Shown here: positions 46,129 through 56,770 of the stretch, piece after piece
Layout of the letters: each line of letters opens with the position of its first letter
Position numbering within the stretch: position 1 is the first letter of the stretch
The notes under the pieces: model-generated
What the model was told of the DNA's origin: nothing
The model's input: only the letters and a program-made list of their open reading frames with translations
Databases searched by the model: none
Program-made: the position numbers and the translations under genes
From: Natronomonas sp. CBA1123
GTDB lineage: Archaea; Halobacteriota; Halobacteria; Halobacteriales; Haloarculaceae
Length of the DNA: 64,000 nt
Assembly (NCBI RefSeq): GCF_009741925.1
Contig: NZ_WPCC01000012.1
Location: forward strand, 1-64,000
Direction of reading: 5' to 3'

Positions 46129-46446
46129 ATGGGAGAAACCGAGACGGCCGACCGCCTCGTGGTGTCGTATCCGGCCGACCTCAGCGAGTGGGGCCGATTC
46201 CAGGTCGAGAAGCCGTCGTTCCGTGCGTACTTACGGAAGACCAACGACCGCGTCGCAGTGGGCGACGTTCTCGAGGAGTTCGTCGGCGTCGGCTGCTGTG
46301 GCAGCAACCTCGACGTGCCGCTCCGCATCGAGGCCGTCGAGGGCGGTTCGGTGGTCGGCGAGGACACCGACATCGAATACGAAGTCCGTGAGGCCTGCGA
46401 CATCGAGGGCGGCTGGCTCGTCCAGAGCGAGGCCGGACCGAGTTAA
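46129..46446 (+). CDS. Small conserved-looking haloarchaeal protein
   Basis: A 105-residue protein starting [20 protein letters not shown]. It has a central segment [21 protein letters not shown] and a notable vicinal cysteine pair ([16 protein letters not shown]) plus a third Cys ([11 protein letters not shown]), unusual in this low-cysteine proteome. This suggests a metal- or thiol-dependent function, but no family is recognised. Convergent with the DUF2103 gene (4-base overlap). Confidence 0.7.
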   Translation: MGETETADRLVVSYPADLSEWGRFQVEKPSFRAYLRKTNDRVAVGDVLEEFVGVGCCGSNLDVPLRIEAVEGGSVVGEDTDIEYEVREACDIEGGWLVQSEAGPS

Positions 46447-47165
46447 TCCTTCAGTTCGGCTTCGACGAGGGCGTCGTTGAGGTCGGCCCGAACGTACTCG
46501 CCGGTCTCGCGCTCGCTCGCGGTCGTGACGACGCGGTTCTCCTGGACGCTGGAGCCGTCACGGATGAGGAGTCGGACGTTGCCGGTGTCGTCGGCGCGGG
46601 TCGCCTTCGCACGGACGCCGGTCCGCGAGCCCGACCCGCCTGCATCGATGGGACCGGGAATAATCTTCTTGACGTGCGGGTGACCCGCGACGGTATCGAT
46701 TACCTTCCGTCCGTCGCGGCCGCCGATGAGCGTCGAGTGGCTGCCGCCGAGTTTCTCCTCGGTGGAGGCCTCGACGACCTCTAGGCTCGGTTCGCCGCGC
46801 TTGCGCCGGACGGCCTCGATTGGGTCGTCGTCGGCGACGCGATAGAAGGGGTAGTGAACTTCGCTGCGAACCGCCCGGACGACTTCGCGGTCGCCGGTGG
46901 CGTACACCTCCTCGGGGCGCTTGCGCCGTATCTCGTCGGCGATGCGACCCGCGTAGTTGCGGAGTTCCGTCGGCGCCCACCGCTGGTCGTTTTCGGGGCG
47001 CGTCGTGACGGTTCGCTGGGAGACGATGTCGTCGTCCAACAGCGCGGTGACGGTCGCACGCTCGCGTTCGCAGTCGATGACGACGGTGTCGGCGTTCTCG
47101 CTCCGGCAGACAAGACAGTAGTCGCCGGGGCGTTCCAGCGGCGTTCCACAGCACCGACACTCCAT
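46443..47165 (-). CDS. DUF2103 family protein with N-terminal zinc ribbon
   Basis: A 240-residue archaeal DUF2103 protein. The N-terminus MECRCCGTPLERPGDYCLVC gives C-x2-C and C-x2-C zinc ligands. The central part is RTVTTRPENDQRWAPTELRNYAGRI. The C-terminal half (DGRKVIDTVAGHPHVKKIIPGPIDAGGSG, VRLLIRDGSSVQENRVVTTA) resembles a nucleic-acid binding domain. Function unknown. Confidence 0.82.
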   Translation of the reverse strand: MECRCCGTPLERPGDYCLVCRSENADTVVIDCERERATVTALLDDDIVSQRTVTTRPENDQRWAPTELRNYAGRIADEIRRKRPEEVYATGDREVVRAVRSEVHYPFYRVADDDPIEAVRRKRGEPSLEVVEASTEEKLGGSHSTLIGGRDGRKVIDTVAGHPHVKKIIPGPIDAGGSGSRTGVRAKATRADDTGNVRLLIRDGSSVQENRVVTTASERETGEYVRADLNDALVEAELKD

Positions 47166-47215
47166 GTGGGACGGAAGGCAACGAACGCCGATAAGCGGGG
47201 CGGTTCGGAACTCCC

Positions 47216-48295
47216 TCAGGCCCGCGGCAGTTCGACCGTGACGACGGTCCCGCGGGGGTCGTTGTCGGCGATGTGTACCTCGCCGCCGTAGTTCGTCACC
47301 AGCGTGTGGACGAGATACAGGCCGAGGCCGTCGCCGGCGACGCCGGTCGCCATGTCGTCTTTCTCGGTGAAGGACTGCCGAATCTCCTCGGGGATTCCGG
47401 GGCCGTCGTCTTCGACCCGCAGGACCGTCGGGTCGCCGGTCTCGACGGTGACGCGGACCGACGGTTCACCGTCGTGGTGTTCGACGGCGTTCGAGAGGAG
47501 GTTGTCGAGGACCGACCGGAGGAAGTCGTCGGCCCGGACGGTCGCCGAGTCGGCCTCGAGTTCGAAACTCGCGTTCGGATACGTCTCGCGGGCGTCGGCG
47601 ACGGCACGGTCGGCCACGTCGGCGATGTCGACCGGTTTCGCCTCCGGCTCTCCGGACAGCGACTGGACGAGCGTCTGGACGTTCTCGACGAGCGTGACGA
47701 TGCGCTCGCTCTGTCGCTCGATGACTTCGATGTGTTCCGAGGAGACGTCCTCCTCGCGGAGTTCGTCCGTGTAACCGTTGATGATGGTCATTCCGTTGAG
47801 GACGTGGTGACGCAACAGGTGATTGAGGAACGCCATCCCCTCCCGCTGGGCGCGCTCGCGTTCGGCGAGTTCGGCGTTCTGTTTCGCCCGAGCGCGGTTG
47901 ACACCGGTGACGACGCCGAAGAGGATGCCGAGGTTCGCACCCAACAACAGCGTCCCCCGGGCGGCCATGAACTCTCCAGCGATGAGGGATTCGGCGCTGG
48001 CCCACGCCGCGAGCGCTCCGAGCGCGAGGATGCTACCGAACATCCAGCGTGCGACGGTCCACTCTCGGGTGGGGGCCTTTCGCACCGCATACAGCATGAC
48101 GCCGACCGCCACCACCGGCAGGCCGACGTTGATGAAGAGCGTCGAGCCGGACTCGAGGACGCTTCCCGGCATCCCGGATGCGAGGACGTGCCACCCCCCG
48201 AAGAGCGACAGACACAGCCCGATGGCGACCACGACCCACGACCCCTCGATGTCACGTACGGGGACGTTCGGTCGGTTGATGGGCCGATTCGACAT
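47216..48295 (-). CDS. Membrane sensor histidine kinase
   Basis: A 359-residue kinase. Residues about 18-130 hold four helices (GSWVVVAIGLCLSLFGGWHVL, FINVGLPVVAVGVMLYAV, MFGSILALGALAAWASAES and GTLLLGANLGILFGVVTGV) with no large extracellular loop. The H-box NHLLRHHVLNGMTIINGY carries the phospho-accepting His. The ATPase domain shows SVLDNLLSNAVEHHDGEPSV, VEDDGPGIP and GDGLGLYLV. It is an orphan: no response regulator gene adjoins it. Confidence 0.9.
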   Translation of the reverse strand: MSNRPINRPNVPVRDIEGSWVVVAIGLCLSLFGGWHVLASGMPGSVLESGSTLFINVGLPVVAVGVMLYAVRKAPTREWTVARWMFGSILALGALAAWASAESLIAGEFMAARGTLLLGANLGILFGVVTGVNRARAKQNAELAERERAQREGMAFLNHLLRHHVLNGMTIINGYTDELREEDVSSEHIEVIERQSERIVTLVENVQTLVQSLSGEPEAKPVDIADVADRAVADARETYPNASFELEADSATVRADDFLRSVLDNLLSNAVEHHDGEPSVRVTVETGDPTVLRVEDDGPGIPEEIRQSFTEKDDMATGVAGDGLGLYLVHTLVTNYGGEVHIADNDPRGTVVTVELPRA

Positions 48296-48378
48296 ACGGT
48301 TCACATAATCCCCCTCCCACTTGACTCCCTCGCTCGGCCCACTGTTCGTTTGGGCGCCGCTAAGCACGAATCTGCCTC

Positions 48379-49707
48379 TCAGGCGAGGTCCTCGGGGTCG
48401 GTCTTCAGGAACTCCCGGGCCACCGCCGTCGCGTAGCTTCCCTTCGGTAGCGAGAACCGAAGCGTCAGCGGGTCGGTGTCGACGTCGAGCGTCGTCTCGA
48501 CGCGAATCGCCCGACGAGTGCCCGAGGAATCGAACTCCCCGGGCAACGAGAAGTCCGCGGGTTCGATGCCGATGTCCTCGAAGACCGACCGGGCGATTGC
48601 CGCCGGTTCGCCGCTTCCGAACTCCGTTTCGGTGCCGAGAAGCGGCGCGGTGACGAACGCGCGGCCGCGCTCGCAGTGTCGCCGCACCGTCTCGACGCGG
48701 CGCTCGTCGACGAGTTGTGTCCGTCCGGGGTCCGGCAGTCCGTCGTCGTCGGAGAAACACACCACGTCGCCGGTAACCGGGCGTCCGAACGGCAGCCCTC
48801 GACGCAGGCGCTCCGAACAGATGCGGTTGAACGCATAGGACTGGGCTGCATTGACGAACATCCGCTGGAGGTTCGTCGGCAGGCGTTCGAGGGCCTCCCG
48901 GTAGTCCACTGGCGCGTCGGCGCCTTCGGCCAGCCGTGCGGCGATGGCGCGTTCGAAGCGGAGTCGCCTCGGAAGTCTGTCCAGCGCCGCCTCCCAATCG
49001 CGTGTCTCGCCGACGTACTCCCGCGCCTCCTGTGTCGATTCGGGTTCGCGGTCGCCGGCCTCACAGACGTACCGGACCGCGGCGGACTCCCAGTCGCCGC
49101 GGACGATGTCGAGGCCGACCCGGTGGGTGATGGGGCGTTTCGACCCGAAGCGCTGTTGGCCGAAGACGTTCGGGACGGCGACCGACTCGGCGTCGTCCTC
49201 GCCGTCTGCCGCAAAGGCTCGCAGTTCCGCGGCGATTGCCTCGGCGTTCTTCGGTCGCTCGGCGTCCCGCACGACGAGTTCGAACTCGTTGCCCACGAGG
49301 TCGCCGAACAGTACGGGTCGGCCGGCCCGTCCCAACACTTCGATGTCGACGCCGTCGAACGTCGGCAAATCGTTCCCCTCGGGCCGTTTCACCGAAAACA
49401 GCTGGGTCGTGACCGCGTGTTTGTCCTTCGTACCGGCCCACGACACCCGCTCGCGGCTGATTCCGAGTTCGTTCGACAGCGCCGAGGCGAAGTCGTTGGT
49501 GTCCCAGCCCCGAAGCGTCGCCCGGAAGACGAGATGTGGGTACGACCCCGTTTCGGCGTCGAGCGGGTGGACATCCGCGCCGAAGGCCTCCCGCTCTCGT
49601 ACGCGGAAGTCCTCGGGGCGGTCACGGAGGTGGCCGCCGACGCCGTCGGCCTCGGAGACGTAGTATGCGATGCCGACGGTGGCCTCTATCGGATGGGACT
49701 CGCGCAT
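48379..49707 (-). CDS. truD: tRNA pseudouridine(13) synthase TruD
   Basis: A 442-residue TruD that makes pseudouridine 13 in tRNA. The catalytic motif is [19 protein letters not shown] with the essential Asp in GTKDK. Also visible are [20 protein letters not shown] and [16 protein letters not shown], typical of the family insert. ATG 49707 ([13 protein letters not shown]) is chosen over an ATG eight codons earlier that is less conserved. Confidence 0.93.
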   Translation of the reverse strand: MRESHPIEATVGIAYYVSEADGVGGHLRDRPEDFRVREREAFGADVHPLDAETGSYPHLVFRATLRGWDTNDFASALSNELGISRERVSWAGTKDKHAVTTQLFSVKRPEGNDLPTFDGVDIEVLGRAGRPVLFGDLVGNEFELVVRDAERPKNAEAIAAELRAFAADGEDDAESVAVPNVFGQQRFGSKRPITHRVGLDIVRGDWESAAVRYVCEAGDREPESTQEAREYVGETRDWEAALDRLPRRLRFERAIAARLAEGADAPVDYREALERLPTNLQRMFVNAAQSYAFNRICSERLRRGLPFGRPVTGDVVCFSDDDGLPDPGRTQLVDERRVETVRRHCERGRAFVTAPLLGTETEFGSGEPAAIARSVFEDIGIEPADFSLPGEFDSSGTRRAIRVETTLDVDTDPLTLRFSLPKGSYATAVAREFLKTDPEDLA

Positions 49708-49758
49708 ACTCGGCCCTGCGGCCGCGTTCACAAAGCGTCGTTGTTTCCGTCGCGACCG

Positions 49759-49902
49759 CTACAACCGCTCGAAGAACTCCGCGACGAGTTCGCCGGTATC
49801 GGCGACGATGCCCGCCCACGCCTCGTCGTCCGGGGCAATTCCGACGGAGCGGCCGGTGACGAAGTTACTGTGTCGTCTGCGAGCAGAAGGGTTCGCGTCG
49901 GG
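49759..49902 (-). other. Possible remnant of a truncated gene
   Basis: This 48-codon stretch, directly after the stop of the DUF5789 gene and in the same frame, has strong haloarchaeal codon bias. It reads NFVTGRSVGIAPDDEAWAGI then VADTGELVAEFFERL and stop. No ATG, GTG or TTG start is present. It looks like the 3' end of a larger lost gene, or an unrecognised downstream piece. The rest of the gap to truD holds no feature. Confidence 0.3.
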
Positions 49903-50289
49903 CTACTCCTCTTCGGAGAACTCGAAGCCGCCGTCTTCCTCGTCGGGGTCCGCGTCGGCGTCGGCGTCGGGGTCCGTCCCCGCGTCGCTGCCGCCGTCGG
50001 CGGTCGGAATCGGCCCGGTTCCGATGACATCGCGGACGGCCGTCTCGAAGGACTGTCGGGTGTCGAAGTACACCTCGTCGCTCTCGGCGAGTATCTCGCC
50101 CAACTCGCGGGGACCGTCGGGCGTCCGGATGGTCGTCTCCCCCTCGCGTCGGTCGACTTCGCTCTTCTCGATGGCGTAGTGGAGCCGGGAGGCCACCCGC
50201 GCGAGCGGTGCGCCCTCGACGCTGTCACCCTCGCCGAGTTCGACCGCCGGTTCGGCTTCCTCGGCCTCCTCGTCGCCGTTGTCGCTCAT
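49903..50289 (-). CDS. DUF5789-like haloarchaeal protein
   Basis: A 128-residue acidic protein. The core (VEGAPLARVASRLHYAIEKS, then EGETTIRTPDGPRELGEILAE) is like DUF5789, a small haloarchaeal domain of unknown function. The C-terminal 35 residues are D/E-rich and low in complexity (DPDADADADPDEEDGGFE). ATG 50289 is chosen; the upstream extension to 50457 overlaps the divergent gene's promoter. Confidence 0.75.
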   Translation of the reverse strand: MSDNGDEEAEEAEPAVELGEGDSVEGAPLARVASRLHYAIEKSEVDRREGETTIRTPDGPRELGEILAESDEVYFDTRQSFETAVRDVIGTGPIPTADGGSDAGTDPDADADADPDEEDGGFEFSEEE

Positions 50290-50372
50290 ACCCCGGTCTT
50301 CGCGGGTTCCCGTCGTAATCCTTACGAAGCGTTCCCGGAAGGGATTCATTCGCTCGGTGCTGGGGTCCGAGC

Positions 50373-50850
50373 ATGTACCGCTGGGGTCACGTCGGTGCGG
50401 CGCTGTTGGCGTACGCGCCCCTCGGAGCCGTACTGACGGTACGCGGCGACCCCACACTCGCCGCCGTCGGCTTCGCCGTCGCCATCGCCACCGCGACGCT
50501 GCCCGACGCGGACGAACTGCTTCCCATCGACCACCGCGGGCCGACCCACACGGTCTGGTTCCTCCTCGTGTGTTCGGCAGTCGGCGTCGCCGTCGGCGTC
50601 GCTGTCGGGAGCGGCTTCGGTCGAACGCTCGCGTTCGGGGTCGTCCTCGGAACTGCGGTCGCGGTTTCGCTCGGTTCGCACCTGCTGGCCGACAGCATCA
50701 CGCCGATGGGCGTCCGCCCGTTCGCTCCGCTGTCAGGGTGGCACCACAGTTTCGACCTCACGCCGGCGGCGAACCCCCCGAGCGAACGCGGCGCTGCTGT
50801 CTGCGGGCAGCGCCGTCGCGCTTCTCTCGCAGGCCTTCCTCGTCCTGTGA
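50373..50850 (+). CDS. Metal-dependent hydrolase, YdjM/DUF457-like (frameshifted at 50774-50779)
   Basis: A membrane protein of the LexA-binding/YdjM-like family of predicted metal-dependent hydrolases, with about four helices. The His/Asp motifs are RWGHVGAALLAYAP, TLPDADELLPIDHRGPTHTVWFLL and LGSHLLADSITPMGVRPFAPLSGW. In a run of six Cs (50774-50779) an extra C shifts the frame. With one C removed the end reads ANPRANAALLSAGSAVALLS followed by QAFLVL and a stop at 50848-50850, a natural last helix. As given, the frame instead runs to 50891 with an arginine-rich tail. Confidence 0.75.
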
Positions 50851-50889
50851 GCGCCCTGCTACCGAGAACGCCGCCGACCACAACGGCTT

Positions 50890-51851
<962 letters not shown>

Positions 51852-51854
51852 GGG

Positions 51855-52613
51855 ATGGTCGACCGGGTCACACTGTATCGCGCCCCGACGACGGAAGCCG
51901 ACGCCGACACAATCGCGGCGTGGCTCGAGGAGCGAATCGACGCCGACGTGACCGTCGAGGACCGCCTGCTCGGCGACGCGGCCGGGGAGGAACTGGCCCG
52001 CGAGTTCGCGGCCGCGCGAGTCCTCTCGCCGTACGACCGCGAGACGGGCACCGACATGCTCGGCATCGTCCGGTACGAACAGCGCGCCCTCGAACACCCC
52101 GAGCGCGCCGGCGGCGTCATCTACGACGGGCTGGCGATACAGGACGCCCTCCGGAAGCGACTGCCCGGGGAAGGTGGTCTCGACCACCTCCACGTCCCCC
52201 TTCTCGACCGTGTTCTCGGGACGTGGGGCGACCACGACGGCCGCTGGCACAAGCGCGTGGCCGTCCTCGGACAGCCGGCCGTGCTCTCGGTGCCGGGACT
52301 GTACGAGGCGCCCGCGAAACCCGAGGCCTACTACGAGGCCAAACAGAAACACGCCCTCGTTTCCGGGGATACACCGCCGCGGGAGGTACTCGAAAACGAG
52401 GTCGACGGCGAGTTTCTCGTCGCCGACGACCCCCGGACGACCGACGTGCTGAAAGGGTACGTGCTGGCGGCGTACCACTACCTCGAAACCGGCGAGGCGT
52501 TCTGTGCCGACCCCGACTGCCGCCTGTACGACGCCCACCGCCAGCCTGCCCTCCTCAACGCCCAACTGCGCGGGTCCGCCTTCTGTGAGGGCCACGCCGA
52601 ACAGTACGGCTGA
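51855..52613 (+). CDS. DUF6775-like protein, possible metallopeptidase
   Basis: A 252-residue cytosolic protein following thi4 by three bases. N-terminal MVDRVTLYRAPTTEADADTI and the central LDHLHVPLLDRVLGTWGDHDGRWHKRVAVLGQPAVLSVPGLYEAPAKP are like DUF6775 proteins, tentatively called metallopeptidases. A conserved CADPDCRLYDAHRQ and a last CEGHAEQY give four Cys/His residues that could bind a metal. Function unproven; co-transcription with thi4 is likely. Confidence 0.7.
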   Translation: MVDRVTLYRAPTTEADADTIAAWLEERIDADVTVEDRLLGDAAGEELAREFAAARVLSPYDRETGTDMLGIVRYEQRALEHPERAGGVIYDGLAIQDALRKRLPGEGGLDHLHVPLLDRVLGTWGDHDGRWHKRVAVLGQPAVLSVPGLYEAPAKPEAYYEAKQKHALVSGDTPPREVLENEVDGEFLVADDPRTTDVLKGYVLAAYHYLETGEAFCADPDCRLYDAHRQPALLNAQLRGSAFCEGHAEQYG

Positions 52614-52681
52614 CTCGTCGGTCTCGGCCGTTCGTCGTTCGAACCAAAACCCGCTTTGGCATCGGGTCACTAAACCGACCA

Positions 52682-53959
52682 ATGACCCAGCGCTACGCGC
52701 CGACACGCCGGCACTTCCTGAAGGCCGCCGTCGCCGTTGGCGGCACGGCGGGCCTCTCTGCGTGTCTGGATTTCGCCGGCGAGGTGCCGGTTCCGGCCGG
52801 CGTCGAAGACCCCTCGACGCTTCCGCGCCGCCAACACGCCTGGAACGACGTTCTGGAGACCGACGAACACGGCAACCACGCCCTGCCGAAACACCACATT
52901 TTCCTGTATGTCAACCTCGACGTGGACGGTGAACCGACCGATTCGGACCGCCAGCAGGTCGCCGACGCCCTTTCGGTGCTCGACCGCGCCTACGAGCGCT
53001 CGCCCGCAGGGCTGATTTTCTCCGTCGGCTACTCGCCGTCGTACTTCCAGCGCTACGGGTCCGCCCCGGAGGGCGTCGACCTCCCCCAACCGCGGGCGCT
53101 GTCGGACTTCGAACAACCCGATTTCGACACCCAGGACGTCCACATCCATCTCGCCTCCGACCGCGCCGACGTGGTGATGGAGGCCGACGAGGCGCTGTTC
53201 GGCGACCGCGAGACAGCCAACGGCGTCGACGCCGTGGCGTTCCCCGGCACGGTCGACTCCCGCCGGACAGGCTTTATCGAACCCGGCATGCCCGCCGAGA
53301 AACAGGACGAAGTCGACGGGATTCCCGAGGGGACGCAGGTGCCAGAGGCGTCGAAGCTGTTCATGGGGTTCAACGCCGGCTTCGCCGGCAATCAGGCCTC
53401 CGAGGCGTTCATCACCATCGACGACGGCCCCTTCGAGGGCGGCACGACGAAACACGTCTCCCGGCTCCACCAGCGACTCGACCGCTGGTACGGCGACAAC
53501 GACCACGACAGCATGGTGAAGAAACTGTTCGGGACCCACCAGGTCGGCGACGTCGAGGGCGTCGGCAACAACGTCGGCGACCACAGCGGCGTCGTCGCCG
53601 AGGACCTCGAAGCGCTCGTCGAACAGGCGAGGGAACACGGTGCCGTCGGCCACGCCCAGAAGATGGCCCGCGCCAACCGCGACGAGGAGGGCAACGTCCT
53701 GACGCTGCGACGCCACGTCGAATCGACCGACGACGGCGTGGCAAGTCTCCACTTCCCGAGTCTCCAACGGGGTATCTCGACGTTCGAGGCGGTTCGGGAG
53801 GCGATGAACGGCGCCGACATCACCAAAGAGACGCCGGCCATCCGCCAGCGCGTCAACAACGGGATTCTCCGATACATCTTCGTCAAGCGCCGGGGGAACT
53901 TCCTCGTCCCGCCACGGGAGTTGCGAGCGCTGCCGACTCCCGACGGCGAGGCGCCGTAG
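52682..53959 (+). CDS. Tat-exported Dyp-peroxidase-like protein
   Basis: A 425-residue protein with a Tat signal (TRRHFLKAAVAVGGTAGLSAC). Its layout, two ferredoxin-like halves with a HIFLYVNLDVDG core, VHIHLASDRADVV and a C-terminal FEAVREAMNG, resembles the haloarchaeal DUF7405/Dyp-type peroxidase group. The FAGNQASEAFITIDDGPFEGG stretch holds the place of the Dyp GxxDG heme motif but lacks its exact form, so heme binding is uncertain. Confidence 0.72.
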   Translation: MTQRYAPTRRHFLKAAVAVGGTAGLSACLDFAGEVPVPAGVEDPSTLPRRQHAWNDVLETDEHGNHALPKHHIFLYVNLDVDGEPTDSDRQQVADALSVLDRAYERSPAGLIFSVGYSPSYFQRYGSAPEGVDLPQPRALSDFEQPDFDTQDVHIHLASDRADVVMEADEALFGDRETANGVDAVAFPGTVDSRRTGFIEPGMPAEKQDEVDGIPEGTQVPEASKLFMGFNAGFAGNQASEAFITIDDGPFEGGTTKHVSRLHQRLDRWYGDNDHDSMVKKLFGTHQVGDVEGVGNNVGDHSGVVAEDLEALVEQAREHGAVGHAQKMARANRDEEGNVLTLRRHVESTDDGVASLHFPSLQRGISTFEAVREAMNGADITKETPAIRQRVNNGILRYIFVKRRGNFLVPPRELRALPTPDGEAP

Positions 53960-53962
53960 CCG

Positions 53963-54314
53963 CTACAGCGCCGTCTCCCGACCCATCGCGCGCCGTATTC
54001 TGACGCCGACAGCGGCGCCGAGGCCCCCCGACCGCTGCGTGAATCGGCACCACGAGCAGCGCGACCAACACCGTCTGCACCCCGAGGAACAGAACCGAGA
54101 GGTCACCGCCGAGAACCGTCTGGACCGCTCCGATAGCGACGAACCCGAGGAAAGCCACAATCCCCCCGTAGGCGCCCGCCCGGGCACCCGACCCGACGTG
54201 GCCGGACTCACGGGATAACAGGCCGGCGACGATTCCGCCCGGCAGCGCCGCGAACAGCACCGCCGCGACGAGGTCTCGCCCGAGGAGGAAACTGCCGAGA
54301 ACCACCCCCACCAC
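53963..54314 (-). CDS. Small membrane protein (frameshifted at 54024-54029)
   Basis: About 117 residues with three to four helices (VVLGSFLLGRDLVAAVLFAALPGG, AYGGIVAFLGFVAIGAVQTVL, SVLFLGVQTVLVALLVVPIHA). At a run of six (CCCCCC, 54024-54029) the frame breaks; with one base removed the end becomes GLGAAVGVRIRRAMGRETAL and a stop at 53963, a natural amphipathic end. The N-terminus also looks shifted: MERRVLVGG from 54358 fits better one base away. Related to DUF5518-like haloarchaeal membrane proteins. Confidence 0.6.
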
Positions 54315-54404
54315 CGCGAAAGCGTCGTGAGCCCACCCACGAGAACCCGTCGTTCCATACCGTCTCGTCGCCCGATTGGGGGAAAACGGTGCCGACTCGA
54401 CGCG

Positions 54405-55065
54405 CTAGCGGACTCGTCCCGACAGCAGTCCGACGAACCCGGCCGCGAACGTCTCGTAGCGGCGGTCGTCGGTGCGTGCGGCAAGCGCCGCCCGGGAGGC
54501 CTCGACGCGACGCGACAGCGGCCCGTCGAACTGACCGAACGGTGCACGGAGTACGTCACCGGGCGTCGACCCCGGCGCACCCGCCGCGACGAACGCTCTG
54601 AACAACGGATTCAGCGGCCGGGCGAGGGGGGTCCCGGTCGCCGTCGCGTCCATCAACGCGACCCGCCCACCCGACCCGACGAGGTCACACCAATCGTCGA
54701 CGACAGCGGCCGGGTCTTCGAAGAGTCCACAAACGAAGGTGCCGAGAACCGCGTCCGCGTCGGCGACTGGCGGCCGCGTCGCATCGGCTTGAACGACGGA
54801 GGCGTTGTCTATATCCACAACGCCTTCCCGAGCGCGATTCAAGAGCGGTCCGGTGATGTCGACACCCACAACAGCCCCCTCCGGGCCGACCCGCTCGGCG
54901 AGATACGGGAGGTTCACCCCGGTTCCACAGCCCATCTCGACGACCGTATCGCCGCTATCAGCGGCTGCTTCGGCCGCGGCACGCCGCCAGCGAGCGACGC
55001 CGGGGGGCGGTCGCGATTCGGTCGTACAGCGCGGCCCAGCGGCCGTAGAACTCGGTGACGCCCAT
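54405..55065 (-). CDS. SAM-dependent methyltransferase (frameshifted at 55002-55007)
   Basis: A methyltransferase of about 219 residues, if one base is removed from the G6 run 55002-55007. Start [20 protein letters not shown], then in the corrected frame PGVARWRRAAAEAAADSGDTV leads into motif I EMGCGTGVNLPYLAE. Later motifs are VVGVDITGPLL, VVQADATRPPVADADAVLGTF and LVGSGGRVALMDAT. It overlaps the ATG/TGA with ThiR by one base. Substrate unknown. Confidence 0.82.
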
Positions 55066-55961
55066 CAGACGAGGTCGCGAACCGTCCCGACGACGACGCC
55101 AGCATCTGCTCCGAGGAGGTAAACGACGGGTTCGATACCGAAGCCGCCGGTCTGATACAACACGTCGGGTTGGGGGTTGGATTCCAGCGCCTCGGCGATG
55201 GCCGACTCGACGTCTGCTTCGGCGTCGAACTCGACGGTTTCGTACCCCGCCGCATCGAGTTTCGCGACGACGTCCTCGTCGTAGCGGACGTTCAGCGCCG
55301 CACGAGCGTCGCTGCCGGCCGCCCTGGCCGCGAGCAGGACCGACGCCACGTGTTCGGAGACGCCGAACTCCGGGTCGCCGGGAACCGTCGCCTGTCCCTT
55401 GATGTCGAGGATGCGACCCGGGATGGCGGCCACGTCGTCGATGCCGTCGGCGTCCGGGAGCGCCTCGACGAGGTTCGACCCGACCGCCGGGATGAGTGCG
55501 GCGAAGCCGCTCGTGTTCTCCAGCGTTCGGACGCCGCGTCGGACCGACGACAGCACCCGCTCTGTCGTCCGCAAATCGCCTTCGGGGTCGTGGATGTCGA
55601 GGGGGCCCTCGTGGTCCGAAAGCGGCGGGAACGCCGCCTCGTGGAGGTTCGCCAGCAAATCGCCGCGTTCGAGTTTTCGAATCAGGATTTCGGCCTCGAC
55701 AAGTGCCTGCACGCGGCTCATGTCGCCGGTTTCGAGCCCGTCGGCCAGCCGTTCGACCGTCTCCCGGACCCGCTCGTCGTCGGCGACGGCGTCGTTGATG
55801 TCCACGTCGCCGTGGGCGTACTTCGAGACGGCGCTTTGGCTGATGCCGAGCAGTTCCGCGACCTCGCTTTGGGTGAGGCCGCGCTCGCGGAGTTCCCCCG
55901 CCAGCATCGACCGAAACGTCGGGAGGAACTCCTCGACGACGACCTCTTCGATGAACTTCAT
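55065..55961 (-). CDS. thiR: Thiamine regulator ThiR (HTH + ThiN-like domain)
   Basis: A 298-residue protein. The N-terminal helix-turn-helix is plain: [20 protein letters not shown] then [11 protein letters not shown]. The C-terminal part (about 120-298) is a ThiN-like domain without an enzymatic partner: [61 protein letters not shown]. This architecture matches the archaeal thiamine-phosphate-responsive repressor ThiR. It overlaps dcd by four bases and the methyltransferase by one. The window's own thi4 is a likely target. Confidence 0.85.
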   Translation of the reverse strand: MKFIEEVVVEEFLPTFRSMLAGELRERGLTQSEVAELLGISQSAVSKYAHGDVDINDAVADDERVRETVERLADGLETGDMSRVQALVEAEILIRKLERGDLLANLHEAAFPPLSDHEGPLDIHDPEGDLRTTERVLSSVRRGVRTLENTSGFAALIPAVGSNLVEALPDADGIDDVAAIPGRILDIKGQATVPGDPEFGVSEHVASVLLAARAAGSDARAALNVRYDEDVVAKLDAAGYETVEFDAEADVESAIAEALESNPQPDVLYQTGGFGIEPVVYLLGADAGVVVGTVRDLV

Positions 55962-56551
55962 CGCTTCTGGTCGCCTCCGAACTCCTCGTCGGATTGGATT
56001 CGGGAGGCCTGCGGTCCTTTCTGTCCCTGATACTTCGAGCCGCGCTCGGCACCGTAGGGGCGTTCGGCGGGGTTCTTCAGTTCGGTGAACGTCAACTGGG
56101 AGATGCGCATCTCCGGCGTGAGGGCGACGGGGGCGGTGCCGAGGTTCGATAGCTCTAGGGTGATTTGGCCCTCGTAGCCGGGGTCACAGAGGCCGGCTGT
56201 GGCGTGGACCACGACCGCCAGACGGCCGAGCGAGGACCGACCTTCGACGTGGGCGATGAGGTCCGGCGGAATCTCGACGCGCTCCTTGGTCGTCCCGAGG
56301 ACGAAATCGCCGGGGTGGAGAATGAAATCATCGCCCTCCTCGACGTAGGTCTCGTCGACGTACTCGTCGACCTCCTGTTCGCTGTTCGGGTGGATACACG
56401 GGATGTTCGTCCGCTGGAATTCGAGGAACTCCCGGCCGAGGCGGAGGTCGATGCTGGCGGGTTGAATCTGCAGCTCGGGGTCGTCGAGGGGTTCGACGAC
56501 CAACTCGCCGTCGGTGAGGCGGCGACGGATGTCGCCGTCGGAGAGTATCAT
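55958..56551 (-). CDS. dcd: dCTP deaminase
   Basis: A 197-residue nucleotide deaminase that turns dCTP into dUTP. It has [36 protein letters not shown], the catalytic stretch [18 protein letters not shown] and [19 protein letters not shown] 56551 ([12 protein letters not shown]) is the universal start; the ORF's 12 extra residues are not conserved. It overlaps thiR by four bases. Confidence 0.93.
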   Translation of the reverse strand: MILSDGDIRRRLTDGELVVEPLDDPELQIQPASIDLRLGREFLEFQRTNIPCIHPNSEQEVDEYVDETYVEEGDDFILHPGDFVLGTTKERVEIPPDLIAHVEGRSSLGRLAVVVHATAGLCDPGYEGQITLELSNLGTAPVALTPEMRISQLTFTELKNPAERPYGAERGSKYQGQKGPQASRIQSDEEFGGDQKR

Positions 56552-56596
56552 GCCCGGAGACGGGAGCCTCAGGGGCTTAAAGGTCAACGATGCTGG

Positions 56597-56722
56597 CTAG
56601 CCGAACAAGACCATGAGAAGCGAGAGGCCGACGGCTACGCCTGCTGCGAGCGTCGCGCGGTCGCTCGGCAGGTCGTAGGCGCCGAGCAGTCCCTCACGCC
56701 AGACGTAGCCCTTCCGTGACAT
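56597..56722 (-). pseudogene. 3' remainder of a Yip1-family gene cut off by the IS element
   Basis: A 41-codon piece reading MSRKGYVWREGLLGAYDLPS, then a single helix TLAAGVAVGLSLLMVLFG. This is what the last helix of the Yip1-like protein at 58342-58734 would look like. Its ATG-TCA lies at the end of the TnpB element (RE ends GGATGTCAC), so the start codon was supplied by the transposon. Whether it is translated is unknown. Confidence 0.6.
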
Positions 56723-56770
56723 CCTCCGCGCCGTGAACGGCGCGGCTTCCCACGCATGGGGAATACCAGC
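56717..56770 (-). ncRNA. Probable 3' part of the TnpB guide RNA (omega/reRNA)
   Basis: The segment between the tnpB stop and the right end holds two hairpins on the coding strand (CCC-ATGCGT-GGG and the 9-bp CCGCGCCGT/ACGGCGCGG stem), ending at GGATGTCAC. In related elements the guide RNA scaffold overlaps the tnpB 3' end and the guide begins just past the right end; here that would be GGAAGGGCTACGTCTGGCGT. Position and structure fit, but transcription is unproven. Confidence 0.4.
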
